From contig NZ_JACSPM010000001.1 in the NCBI RefSeq assembly GCF_014837165.1, forward strand, positions 1,012,304-1,076,303: DNA of 64,000 bases, given 5' to 3'. The DNA comes from Microbacterium gallinarum. GTDB taxonomy: Bacteria; Actinomycetota; Actinomycetes; Actinomycetales; Microbacteriaceae. A program made the translations under genes and the position numbers. Below are positions 7,143 through 17,386 of the stretch, in pieces. Position 1 is the first letter of the stretch; each line of letters begins with the position of its first letter. The notes under the pieces are model-generated. The model had not been told where the DNA came from and searched no databases. It was given only the letters and a program-made list of their open reading frames with translations.

Positions 7143-8567
7143 ATGTCCCAATCACCGGACGCGCCTCGCTCTCCCGATGACGTCGATGTCGACGACGCGA
7201 TCCTCGCGGAAGCGCGGGCGGAGGCATCCGGAACCTCCTCCGCCGCGCGCGCCGACGCCGCAGCCGATGCGGATCAGCCCGACCCGCTCCCCCCGCGATC
7301 GCGGGGCGCATCGCTGTGGCGGGACCGCAACTTCCTGACGCTGTGGAGCGGCCAGGCGCTCAGCCAGTTCGGTGCGCAGATCGCCGAGCTCGCGATCCCG
7401 GTGCTCGCGGTGCTGCTGCTCGATGCCACCGAGTTCCAGGTGGGCGTGCTCAATGCCGCCAACGTCGCCGCCTTCCTCCTGGTGGGGCTGCCGGCGGGCG
7501 CGTGGATCGACCGCATGCGCAAGCGCCACGTCATGATCGCCGCCGACGTCGTGCGTGCGGGCGCGCTCGCACTCGTCCCGCTCCTGTGGATCCTCGGGGT
7601 GCTTCAGATCTGGCACCTCGTCGTGATCGCGGCGATCATCGGCATCGCCACGGTGTTCTTCGACGTGTCGTACCAGAGCATCGTGCCGTCGCTCGTCCGC
7701 CCGAACCAGATCGCCGAGGCGAACGGCAAGCTGCAGTCCACCTACGAGCTGGCCAATATCGCCGGTCCGGGATTCGGCGGCTGGCTGATCGGCGTGGTCA
7801 CGGCACCCGTCGCCGTGCTCACGACGGCCGGCACCTACGTCGTGTCGGCGTTCGCCCTCCTGGTCACGCGCGACCACGAGGAGGAACACGACCCTGCGCA
7901 GCGCGGCCCCATCCTCCACGAGATCTGGGAGGGCCTGCGCTTCGTCTTCACCGAGAAGCTGCTGCGCCGCATCGTCGCGACGACGGGCACGTCGAACTTC
8001 TTCAACACGGTGTCGACCACGCTGCTGCCGCTGTTCCTGCTGCGCGAGCTCGGGTTCTCCCCCGCGTCGCTGGGCCTGATCTTCTCGCTGGCGTCGGTCG
8101 GCGGACTGCTCGGCGCCATGGCGACCCCGCACATCGTGCGGCGGATCGGCGAGGCCCGCGCGATCCCGGCTGCCGCGCTCGGCTTCAGCTTCGTCGCCCT
8201 GCTGCTGCCGGTGGCGGCGCTCACCCCCGCCTTCGCGTTCCCGCTGCTCGTCTGCCAGTTCTTCGTGATGAGCTTCATGGTGCTCGTGTACAACATCACG
8301 CAGGTGACGTTCCGGCAGCGGATCACGCCGCCCCGTCTCCTCGGGCGCATGAACGCCTCGGTGCGCTTCGTCATCTGGGGCGTGATGCCGATCGCCGCGC
8401 TGCTCGCCGGTGTGCTCGGCACGTGGCTGGGCGTCATCCCGACGATGTGGATCGGTGCGATCGGCCAGCTGCTGTCAGCGGTGTTCGTCGTGTTCTCGCC
8501 GTTCTGGTCGATGCGCGAGCTCCCCGACCAGCACACCGGGGGTGCCGCATCCGCCGCCGAGGGCTGA
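7143..8567 (+). CDS. MFS transporter, MFS_3/macrolide-efflux-like
   Basis: The protein has 474 residues from ATG 7143. It begins with an unusual acidic, Asp/Ala-rich cytoplasmic extension of ~60 residues before the first helix. Twelve hydrophobic segments follow, with the MFS loop motif GLPAGAWIDRMRKRHVM between helices 2 and 3 and a repeat of it in the second half. The family exports macrolides, siderophores or other hydrophobic compounds by proton antiport. The start has no Shine-Dalgarno, but a -35/-10 pair places the transcript start at the ATG. The divergent ArsR-like regulator probably controls it. The substrate is unknown. Confidence 0.9.
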   Translation: MSQSPDAPRSPDDVDVDDAILAEARAEASGTSSAARADAAADADQPDPLPPRSRGASLWRDRNFLTLWSGQALSQFGAQIAELAIPVLAVLLLDATEFQVGVLNAANVAAFLLVGLPAGAWIDRMRKRHVMIAADVVRAGALALVPLLWILGVLQIWHLVVIAAIIGIATVFFDVSYQSIVPSLVRPNQIAEANGKLQSTYELANIAGPGFGGWLIGVVTAPVAVLTTAGTYVVSAFALLVTRDHEEEHDPAQRGPILHEIWEGLRFVFTEKLLRRIVATTGTSNFFNTVSTTLLPLFLLRELGFSPASLGLIFSLASVGGLLGAMATPHIVRRIGEARAIPAAALGFSFVALLLPVAALTPAFAFPLLVCQFFVMSFMVLVYNITQVTFRQRITPPRLLGRMNASVRFVIWGVMPIAALLAGVLGTWLGVIPTMWIGAIGQLLSAVFVVFSPFWSMRELPDQHTGGAASAAEG

Positions 8568-8583
8568 CCCGGCGGCTCAGCCC
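8561..8583. terminator. Small bidirectional hairpin spanning both stop codons
   Basis: Arms GGGCTGA (8561-8567) and TCAGCCC (8577-8583) pair exactly. They contain the stop codons of the convergent MFS and membrane-protein genes. The stem is short, so efficiency is uncertain. Confidence 0.5.
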
Positions 8584-9044
8584 TTCGCGACGGCCGCCCG
8601 GCCGCGCGTGACGCCCATCACGGCCAGCACCAGCTGTGCGAGATAGGACAGGCCGATGAGCCCGGCGGCGATGGCGAACAGCGCCGCCGAGGTCTGCGCC
8701 GTGATGCCGAACCACGACATGAGCACCGTGTCGAGCGGGCCGCTGTCGCCGGAGTCGGGCACAGTGAGCGCGCCGAGGACGATGCCGAGCCACAGCACGG
8801 CGCTCGCGATGTCGTAGTGAAGCCGCGTGGCCCGCTGCCGCCGCACCTCGGGATCGAACAGCGTGATCGCGGGCGGCACGAGCAGCAGCGCGATCACGAT
8901 GAGGCCGTACACGATCCCGAAGAAGCCGAGCCAGCCGACCTCGGCACCGAGGTTGCCGCGTCCGATGAAGAACAGGACCGGCAGGAAGACGGCCACCGGC
9001 CACTGGGCGTAGAACACGAAGCGACCGGTGCCCTCGATGTGCAT
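8577..9044 (-). CDS. Predicted four-helix membrane protein of unknown function
   Basis: This 155-residue protein has four hydrophobic stretches (about residues 10-28, 37-60, 80-98 and 118-145). A basic cytoplasmic loop, DPEVRRQRATRLHYD, lies between helices 2 and 3. I do not recognise the family. The start is ATG 9042-9044 with a weak ribosome site. It is divergent from the type III PKS operon, and the palindrome CGAACC-TGAT-GGTTCG lies between them, so the two may be coregulated; that is inference. It shares a convergent hairpin with the MFS gene. Confidence 0.65.
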   Translation of the reverse strand: MHIEGTGRFVFYAQWPVAVFLPVLFFIGRGNLGAEVGWLGFFGIVYGLIVIALLLVPPAITLFDPEVRRQRATRLHYDIASAVLWLGIVLGALTVPDSGDSGPLDTVLMSWFGITAQTSAALFAIAAGLIGLSYLAQLVLAVMGVTRGRAAVAKG

Positions 9045-9086
9045 GATCCGACCGTAGTACGCGAGCGGATGCCGCGCCCCGCGCTC

Positions 9087-9110
9087 TGCACGAACCTGAT
9101 GGTTCGCACA
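9087..9110. promoter_or_regulatory. Palindromic operator candidate between divergent genes
   Basis: TGNNCGAACC-TGAT-GGTTCGNNCA is an interrupted palindrome, and the inner 16 bp (9091-9106) are perfect. It lies between the membrane-protein gene (ends 9044 on the minus strand) and the PKS start at 9152. A -10-like TAGGTG (9141-9146) sits 5 nt before the PKS ATG. The cognate regulator is not identifiable in the window. Confidence 0.5.
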
Positions 9111-9151
9111 AGACCACCCCGCGCAGGGCCTCGGGGTGCTTAGGTGTGAGC

Positions 9152-10321
9152 ATGAGTCCGCGCATCGTCTCGATCGGAACCGCCGTCCCGACGACCCGCG
9201 TCGCCCAGACAGAGGCCCGCGACCTCTTCGCGACGCAGCCCGGCGTCGACCGCCTGACCGCGCGACTGATCCGCGCGGCCTTCGACGCTGCCGAGATCGA
9301 GCACCGGCATACCGTGCTCGCCCAGCTCGCCCTGTCGGGGGCCCCCGGTCCCGACGACGGCACCGCCTTCATCGACGCCGAGCGCGGCCTCCTCCGCCCG
9401 ACGACCGGCACCCGCAACGACCTGTACATCCGCACGGCGCCGGCGCTCTACGCCGAGGCGGCCCGCGTCGCGATGGCGGACGCAGAGATCGAGGCATCCG
9501 CCGTCACCCATGTCGTGACCGTCTCGTGCACGGGGTTCTTCGCCCCCGGGCCGGACTACCGGCTCGTGCGCGACCTCGGCCTCGACCCTTCGGTCGAGCG
9601 CTATCACCTCGGCTTCATCGGCTGCGCGGCGGCGATGCCCGGACTGCGACTCGCGTCGCGCATCGCCGAGTCCGACCCGGCCGCCGTCGTACTCGTCGTG
9701 TGCGTCGAGCTGTGCACGCTGCATATCCGGCCGTCGGCCGATCCGCAGCAGATCGTGGCCGCCTCGGTGTTCGCCGACGGGGCCGCCGCGGCCGTGGTCA
9801 CCGCCGACCCGGGCGCAGGGCGCGAGGGCGGTCTCGAGCTCGATCGCTTCTCGACCGCGCTGACGTCGGAGGGCGAAGCCGACATGGTCTGGACCATCGG
9901 CGACCACGGCTTCGAGATGATCCTGTCGGCCGAGGTGCCCCGCATCGTCGGGCGCGAGATCCGCGGCGCAGTCGACCGCTTCCTCGCGGGTGAGGCGACG
10001 CCCGACGTCTGGGCGGTCCACCCCGGCGGGCGCAGCGTGCTCGACCGCGTCGAGGCGGGCCTCGAACTTCCACCCACCGCCCTCGACGCCTCGCGCGGCG
10101 TGCTGCGCGACTACGGCAACATGTCGAGTGCCACGATCCTGTTCATCCTCGAGCGGATGCTGCGCGACGACTCCGTCGCCGACGGTGCGCGGCTCGCCGC
10201 CCTCGCGTTCGGGCCCGGGCTGACCGTCGAATCCGCGCTGCTCACCAAGCGCGGCGCCACAGGATCTGCCGTCGCCGGTGAGCCGGCGGGGGCGGCGGTC
10301 GGGGCGGTCGCCGGCGCATGA
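9152..10321 (+). CDS. Type III polyketide synthase (chalcone/alkylresorcinol synthase family)
   Basis: The protein has 389 residues from ATG 9152; a GTG two codons earlier is in frame. The Cys-His-Asn triad is clear: C126 in VSCTGFFAPGPD, H290 in WAVHPGGRS and N323 in YGNMSSATI. The gatekeeper-like GDHGFEMILSAEVP is also present. The enzyme condenses malonyl-CoA units onto a CoA starter to form resorcinols, pyrones or naphthols. A methyltransferase (4-nt overlap) and an FAD hydroxylase follow. This set matches the logic of the Streptomyces srsABC operon, which makes methylated phenolic lipids and quinones. The starter length cannot be read from the sequence. Confidence 0.93.
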   Translation: MSPRIVSIGTAVPTTRVAQTEARDLFATQPGVDRLTARLIRAAFDAAEIEHRHTVLAQLALSGAPGPDDGTAFIDAERGLLRPTTGTRNDLYIRTAPALYAEAARVAMADAEIEASAVTHVVTVSCTGFFAPGPDYRLVRDLGLDPSVERYHLGFIGCAAAMPGLRLASRIAESDPAAVVLVVCVELCTLHIRPSADPQQIVAASVFADGAAAAVVTADPGAGREGGLELDRFSTALTSEGEADMVWTIGDHGFEMILSAEVPRIVGREIRGAVDRFLAGEATPDVWAVHPGGRSVLDRVEAGLELPPTALDASRGVLRDYGNMSSATILFILERMLRDDSVADGARLAALAFGPGLTVESALLTKRGATGSAVAGEPAGAAVGAVAGA

Positions 10322-11067
10322 GCCTGGCGGTACGCGACGTCGAGCTCGAGGAGCTCATGGACGATCCGGCCTGCGATCCGCGGCGCCTGCGCGCGACCCT
10401 GCGCCGGTTCGGCACGATCAACCGCCTCTTCTCCGGCTGGGGCTTCGCCTACCGCGCCCGCCTGGCCCCGCATCTCGCCTCCTTGGGCCGCCCGGCACGG
10501 GTGCTCGACCTGGGCTCGGGAGGAGGCGACCTCGTGCTGCGCCTCGCACGGCTCGCGGCCGAGGACGGGCTCGACGTGGCGTGGACCGGCGTCGACCCCG
10601 ACCCGCGCTCGCACGAGGTCGCGATCGGCCGGGACGCACCCGCGAACGTGCGATTCCGGCTGGCGGATGCCACGACCCTGGTCGCTGAGGGCGAGGCGTT
10701 CGACGCGGTGCTGTCCAACCACGTGCTCCACCACCTCGGCGACGACACGGCGTCGTTCCTGTCGCAGTCGCGGGCGCTCTCGCACGGCCTGGTGCTGCAC
10801 GGCGACATCGCCCGCGGCCAGATGCCGTACGTCCTGTACGCGGTGGCCGTCACCCCGTTCGCGCCCGGGACCTTCCTGCGCACCGACGGACTGCGCTCGA
10901 TCCGCCGCAGCTACACGCACGACGAGCTGCGGCGCCTTCTCGACCACGCGGATCCCGGTGCCTGGAGCGTGACCGGACACGCGCCGTTCCGGCTGCTCGC
11001 CGCGGCACCCGGGCTCGCGCCCGAGCCGGGGCTCGGCGCCGCGCGCACGGAGCCACCGAGTGCCTGA
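10318..11067 (+). CDS. Class I SAM-dependent methyltransferase of the PKS operon
   Basis: The protein has 249 residues, and its ATG overlaps the PKS stop (ATGA). Motif I is VLDLGSGGGDLVLRL, followed by the acidic end of strand 2 (GVDPDP) and motif II/III FDAVLSNHVLHHL. A C-terminal cap reading YTHDELRRLL is typical of small-molecule methyltransferases. It probably O- or C-methylates the polyketide made by the preceding gene. The FAD gene begins inside its last codons (8-nt overlap), indicating tight coupling. The exact position of methylation is inference. Confidence 0.88.
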   Translation: MSLAVRDVELEELMDDPACDPRRLRATLRRFGTINRLFSGWGFAYRARLAPHLASLGRPARVLDLGSGGGDLVLRLARLAAEDGLDVAWTGVDPDPRSHEVAIGRDAPANVRFRLADATTLVAEGEAFDAVLSNHVLHHLGDDTASFLSQSRALSHGLVLHGDIARGQMPYVLYAVAVTPFAPGTFLRTDGLRSIRRSYTHDELRRLLDHADPGAWSVTGHAPFRLLAAAPGLAPEPGLGAARTEPPSA

Positions 11068-12202
11068 CGTCGTCGTCGTCGGCGCGGGGCCGGTCGGCAC
11101 GCTGCTCGCGGGCGATCTCGCGCGTCGCGGGGTCGACGTCGCGCTGTACGAACGCCGTCCCGCCGCCGGGGGCGGAACGCGGGCGATCGGCGTGCACGCG
11201 CCCGTGCTCGCCGCCCTCGAGCCGGGCGGCGTGACCGAGCGACTGCTCGCAGCCGCGGCCCGGGTCCCCCGTGGCGAGGCGCGCTCGGGCGGGCGCCTGC
11301 TGGGCTCGCTGTCGTTCTCGCGTCTGTCGACGCGGTTCCCGTTCGTCGCGACGCTGCCGCAGGCCGCGACCGAGGCGGTGCTCGCCGCCGACGCCCCCGA
11401 ACCGACCCGTGGGGCCACGGCGATGTCGATCGCACCCCGCGCCGAAGGCGTGCGCGTGCGGATCGGAGTCAGCGGGCGCCCGACCGAGCTGACGGCGCCG
11501 ATCGTGGTCGTCGCGACCGGTGCCGGAGGGCGCGATCTCGTCTTCCGCCCCGGTGCCGTGCGCGCGCACGAGTATCGGGACAGGTATCTGATGGCAGATG
11601 CCGCGACCGGCCTTCGCGCCGACGATGACCTCGCCGTGATCCACCTCGATCGAGACGGCGTGCTCGAGTCGTTCCCGCTCCCGCACGGGTATCGGCGCTT
11701 CGTCACGTGGGACAGTCCCGGAGCGGATCCCGACCCCGCAGCACGCACCGAGCGCCTGCGCGCCGCCCTCGACGCACGAGGCGAGGGCGAGGCATCCGTC
11801 GCCGTCTCTCAGGCGACCGCCTTCGGCGTGCGTCGGGTTGTCGCCCCGCGCCTGCGCAACGGCCGGATGATCGTGATCGGGGATGCCGCGCACGAGGTCA
11901 GCCCCATCGGCGGCCAGGGCATGAACCTGGGTCTGCTCGACGCCGCGACCCTCGCGCCGCTGCTCGCGACCTGGGTGCGCACCGGCGAGGCGCCGGACGC
12001 GGACCTCGCGCGGTGGGAGAAGCGCCGGATCGCGTCGGCCCGCACCGCCGCACGTCTGGCCGCGGCGAACACAGCGCTCGGACGGAGCGCGACCCGGCCC
12101 GCAGACGCGGCACGGCGCACGCTGGTGCGCACGATGCTCACCCCTCCCGTCGACCGCATCTTCGCCCGTGCCTACTCGATGGGCTTCGACGCCGACGCCT
12201 GA
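11060..12202 (+). CDS. FAD-dependent monooxygenase (PHBH fold) of the PKS operon
   Basis: The protein has 380 residues from GTG 11060, overlapping the methyltransferase end by 8 nt. The Rossmann dinucleotide motif VVGAGPVGTLLAGDL stands at the N-terminus, followed by the E-R pair (LYERRP). The second FAD motif GDAAHEVSPIGGQGMNLG lies at about residue 276. These are the hallmarks of aromatic-ring hydroxylases. It likely hydroxylates a resorcinol ring and yields a quinone on oxidation, as SrsC does. It converges with the UbiA gene 13 nt away, with no obvious terminator between them. Confidence 0.9.
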   Translation: MPDVVVVGAGPVGTLLAGDLARRGVDVALYERRPAAGGGTRAIGVHAPVLAALEPGGVTERLLAAAARVPRGEARSGGRLLGSLSFSRLSTRFPFVATLPQAATEAVLAADAPEPTRGATAMSIAPRAEGVRVRIGVSGRPTELTAPIVVVATGAGGRDLVFRPGAVRAHEYRDRYLMADAATGLRADDDLAVIHLDRDGVLESFPLPHGYRRFVTWDSPGADPDPAARTERLRAALDARGEGEASVAVSQATAFGVRRVVAPRLRNGRMIVIGDAAHEVSPIGGQGMNLGLLDAATLAPLLATWVRTGEAPDADLARWEKRRIASARTAARLAAANTALGRSATRPADAARRTLVRTMLTPPVDRIFARAYSMGFDADA

Positions 12203-12215
12203 CCGACTCCGCGCC

Positions 12216-13058
12216 TCACTCTGCCAGCGCGGCGCCACTGGCGACGAGCTGCGCGGCCAGCAGGAGCGCGGCGACCATTACCAGCCGGAACAGCACGCGC
12301 GCGGGGGGCCGGACGAGCGCACGCACGATCGTCCACCCCGCGACCACGGCGACGCCGGCGAAGAACAGCCACGAGACGATGGAGACCGTCGCGAGGTCGC
12401 CTCCCGACGTGCCGAGGAGCACCGCGATCCCGCCGGCCAGCACCGCACTCGCGGCGAGAACAGCCGAGACCCGCGCTCCCAGCCGATGGGGCAGCCCGCG
12501 CACGCCGGTGCGGGCATCGTCGTCGAGGTCGGGCAGGACGTTGGTCAGATGCACCGCCGAGCCCAGAGCCGCGCCGGCGATCCATGCCCACCCCGGTGCG
12601 AACACCGGGTCGGGCGCCGACAGCGTCGCGAGCGACGGGAAGATCCCGAAGCTCACGATGAACGGCACGATCGACAGCGCGCTCGACTTGAGCCCCGCGT
12701 TGTACGCCCACGCCGATCCGAGGAAGAGCGCGTGCGCCGCGAGCATCCGCCAGCCGAGGGGTGCCGACAGCGCGAGCGCGACGAGCAGGGCGACGGATGC
12801 CGCGCCCCATGCGGCCCGCAGCGACACGTCCCCGCGGGCGAGGGGCTTGTCGGTGCGGCCGACGGCTCGGTCGCGCGCTGCGTCGAGCGCGTCGTTCGAG
12901 ATGCCGATCGACACCTGGCCCGCGAAGACGGCGAGGGCAAGCAGTGTCAGCCGCCACAGCTCGAGGCCGACCGCGATGCCCAGCGTGAGAGCGAGGACTG
13001 TGACGACCAGCGTCGGGCCGGGATGGGTCGATCCCCACAGGGCCCGGACGATGCGCAC
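12216..13058 (-). CDS. UbiA-family prenyltransferase
   Basis: The protein has 280 residues and eight to nine hydrophobic helices. The first Asp-rich motif is NDALDAARDRAVGRTDKPLARG (N-D-x2-D-x3-D, about residue 76). The second is DLDDDARTGVRGLP (D-x3-D form). Both bind the Mg-diphosphate of a prenyl donor. The start is GTG 13056-13058 with a weak ribosome site. Its position facing the PKS operon suggests prenylation of that aromatic product, but it could instead serve quinone or chlorophyll-like side-chain chemistry. It is 28 nt downstream of clpB on the same strand, so read-through from the HAIR-controlled clpB promoter is possible. Confidence 0.88.
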   Translation of the reverse strand: MRIVRALWGSTHPGPTLVVTVLALTLGIAVGLELWRLTLLALAVFAGQVSIGISNDALDAARDRAVGRTDKPLARGDVSLRAAWGAASVALLVALALSAPLGWRMLAAHALFLGSAWAYNAGLKSSALSIVPFIVSFGIFPSLATLSAPDPVFAPGWAWIAGAALGSAVHLTNVLPDLDDDARTGVRGLPHRLGARVSAVLAASAVLAGGIAVLLGTSGGDLATVSIVSWLFFAGVAVVAGWTIVRALVRPPARVLFRLVMVAALLLAAQLVASGAALAE

Positions 13059-13086
13059 CGTCCGATGCTCTCACGGAGACGCGGCG

Positions 13087-15291
<2,205 letters not shown>

Positions 15292-15313
15292 GTGTCTCCT
15301 GAAGTCCTCTCAC

Positions 15314-15340
15314 AAAGTTGAGTCGTGATGACTCAACTTT
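15314..15340. promoter_or_regulatory. HAIR operator (HspR binding site) upstream of clpB
   Basis: AAAGTTGAGTC-GTGAT-GACTCAACTTT is a perfect inverted repeat whose core TTGAGT-N7-ACTCAA fits the HAIR consensus CTTGAGT-N7-ACTCAAG. It lies 23 nt before the clpB ATG and probably overlaps its promoter. HspR is encoded at 42974-43462. Confidence 0.92.
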
Positions 15341-15389
15341 AGCAGGAGAGTGGATGCCACGGCAATGCGTCCGGCGGACCGTCAAGGGG

Positions 15390-15418
15390 TTGATTCGTCC
15401 GGCGAGCGGGAGAACGCT
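15390..15418 (+). promoter_or_regulatory. Possible promoter of the dodecin gene
   Basis: TTGATT (15390-15395), a 17-bp spacer and AACGCT (15413-15418) lie 30 nt before the dodecin start. The -10 match is moderate. Confidence 0.4.
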
Positions 15419-15447
15419 GGGAGCCACCCACACGAACAGAGGAGTTC

Positions 15448-15663
15448 ATGATGAGCAGCACGACGGTCGCGCGCGTCACGACGATCACCGCCCGGTCCCC
15501 CGAGAGCTTCGAGGCGGCTGTCCGAGAGGGCATCGCCCGCTCCCACCAGACGCTGCGCAACGTCAGCGGAGCGTGGGTGAAGGAGCAGAAGGTCGAGTGC
15601 ACTGACGGCGAGATCACCTCGTATCAGGTGGCGCTGGAGGTCACCTTCGTCCTCGACGACTGA
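15448..15663 (+). CDS. Dodecin family flavin-binding protein
   Basis: The protein has 71 residues, the usual dodecin size. The β1-α1 segment VARVTTITARSPESFEAAVREGI, the core GAWVKEQKVEC with the flavin-stacking tryptophan, and the final strand VALEVTFVLDD all match the family. Twelve copies form a hollow sphere that stores FMN, FAD or lumichrome. Two adjacent ATGs (15448 and 15451) follow AGAGGAG; the second has the better spacing. The gene converges with the SulP gene, and the stops are 1 nt apart. Confidence 0.9.
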   Translation: MMSSTTVARVTTITARSPESFEAAVREGIARSHQTLRNVSGAWVKEQKVECTDGEITSYQVALEVTFVLDD

Positions 15664-15664
15664 G

Positions 15665-17341
15665 CTACGACCGGTCGCCGATCTCCTCGCGGGCATCGGC
15701 GTGCGCACGGCGCAGGGTCTCACCGACCCACTCGGTGCCCTTGTAGACGTTGCGCTCGCCGATGTCGTCGAGCAGGCCGCCCGCTTCGAGCGCGTCGAGC
15801 ACGCGATCCTCGGTCGCGACGACCTTCAGGCTGGAGTCGGCGTCGCGCAGCTGATGTGCGAAGCGGCGCAGCACGTCGACGAGCGACAGCCCGATCTGGT
15901 CGGTGCCCCGCAGGCGAACGATGACGACGGCGTTGCGTGACGCCCGGCTGACCTCCGGGAGCTGCTTCTCGAAGATCGGGGCGCTGGCGAAGAACAGGCT
16001 GCCGTAGGGCTGGAGCACCAGCACGTCGTCGGGCGGTACGACCGCAGGCGGATCCGACTCGCGCAGGCGGCCGCCCGGCTCGATGTGCACGGCGCGCACG
16101 CGCACGCGATTGGACTGCTGACCGACGAACAGGATGATGCCGAGGCCGACGCCGGCGAGCACGGCGAACTGCAGCGGGATCACGAGCGTCAGCCCGAACG
16201 TGACCGCCATGATGGCCGTCGGCAGCGGACCCGACTTCATCACCGAGTAGACCCGGCTGGGCTTGATCGCCCCGAATCCGACCACCATGAGCAGGCCCGC
16301 GAGCGCGGGCATCGCGATGAAGGCGACGAGGTCGGAGGCGGCGAACACGACGACGGCCATGACCGCCGCCGCGATGAAGAGGGCGAGGCGCGTTTTCGCG
16401 CCGGACTGCACGATGATCGACGATCCCGACATCGACCCGCCGACCGGCATGCCCTGGAAGAGGCCCGACACGACGTTGCCCGCGCCCTGGCCGATGAAGT
16501 CGCGGTTCGCGTCGGCCGGACGGCCGTCGGCGGTGGGGATGCCGGCCGACACCGCCGCTCCCTGCACCAGGCCGATGAAGGCCAGTGACACCGCCGGGAT
16601 GATCAGCACCGGGATGTCGGCGACGCTCGGCAGCACCGGCGCGGGCAGCCCGCGCGGCACGTCGACGATGTCGCGCAGCTGGGCGACCGGGTCGCCGACC
16701 CACAGGTTGAGGAGCACGGCGCACACCGAGCCCGCAATGACCGCGACGACGAGGCCGAGGCTCCCGACGCGGGTGGGTCGCAGCACGACGATGAGCAGGA
16801 TCGCGATCGTGCCGACCACGACCGACGCGATGCTCCACTGGCCGATGTGCACGAGCACGTCGATCGTCTTCAGCAGCCGGTTGGCACCTCGTCCGGGGTA
16901 GCCGGTGAAGTTGGAAAGCTGCCCGAGGATGATGTTCACGCCGATCGCCGTGACGAACCCGGTCATCACCGCGGTCGGCACGAAGCTCACCAGGCGCCCG
17001 GCCCGCGCGATTCCCGCGATCACCATGACCACACCCGTGAGGATCGCGAGCGTGAACAGCGCGCGGTCGGGATCAGGGCGCGAGGCGAGGTCGGCGTCCG
17101 ACACGACGAGCGCCATCGCGCTCGTCGCCTGCACGGCCATGAACGCACTGCTCGTGACGAACGCCGCGCCGGCCATCCCGAACAGATAGGCGTAGAGGCC
17201 GGCGAGCGGATTCACGCCCGCGAGCACCCCGGCCGCCAGGGCGTCGGGGACGGCCTCCACGCCCAGCACCAGGCCGGCCGCGGCATCCTTCCCCAGCGTC
17301 TTGCGGGAGAACCACCGCCTCGGATCGATCCGCACGCTCAC
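15665..17341 (-). CDS. SulP-family anion transporter with STAS domain
   Basis: The protein has 558 residues. A transmembrane core of 10-14 helices starts with AGLVLGVEAVPDALAAGVLAG and contains the SulP-type PVGGSMSGSSI segment. A cytoplasmic STAS domain (~430-540) ends the protein. The family carries sulfate, bicarbonate or dicarboxylates; the substrate cannot be set from sequence. GTG 17339-17341 is the longest start. However, -10 box TACGGT (complement of 17342-17347) ends immediately before it and exactly 6 nt before GTG 17333-17335, so a leaderless start at 17335 fits better. Confidence 0.9.
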   Translation of the reverse strand: MSVRIDPRRWFSRKTLGKDAAAGLVLGVEAVPDALAAGVLAGVNPLAGLYAYLFGMAGAAFVTSSAFMAVQATSAMALVVSDADLASRPDPDRALFTLAILTGVVMVIAGIARAGRLVSFVPTAVMTGFVTAIGVNIILGQLSNFTGYPGRGANRLLKTIDVLVHIGQWSIASVVVGTIAILLIVVLRPTRVGSLGLVVAVIAGSVCAVLLNLWVGDPVAQLRDIVDVPRGLPAPVLPSVADIPVLIIPAVSLAFIGLVQGAAVSAGIPTADGRPADANRDFIGQGAGNVVSGLFQGMPVGGSMSGSSIIVQSGAKTRLALFIAAAVMAVVVFAASDLVAFIAMPALAGLLMVVGFGAIKPSRVYSVMKSGPLPTAIMAVTFGLTLVIPLQFAVLAGVGLGIILFVGQQSNRVRVRAVHIEPGGRLRESDPPAVVPPDDVLVLQPYGSLFFASAPIFEKQLPEVSRASRNAVVIVRLRGTDQIGLSLVDVLRRFAHQLRDADSSLKVVATEDRVLDALEAGGLLDDIGERNVYKGTEWVGETLRRAHADAREEIGDRS

Positions 17342-17386
17342 ACCGTAGTGACGTGGGCGCTTCGCAGCCTCGCCCGCCGCGGGTGG

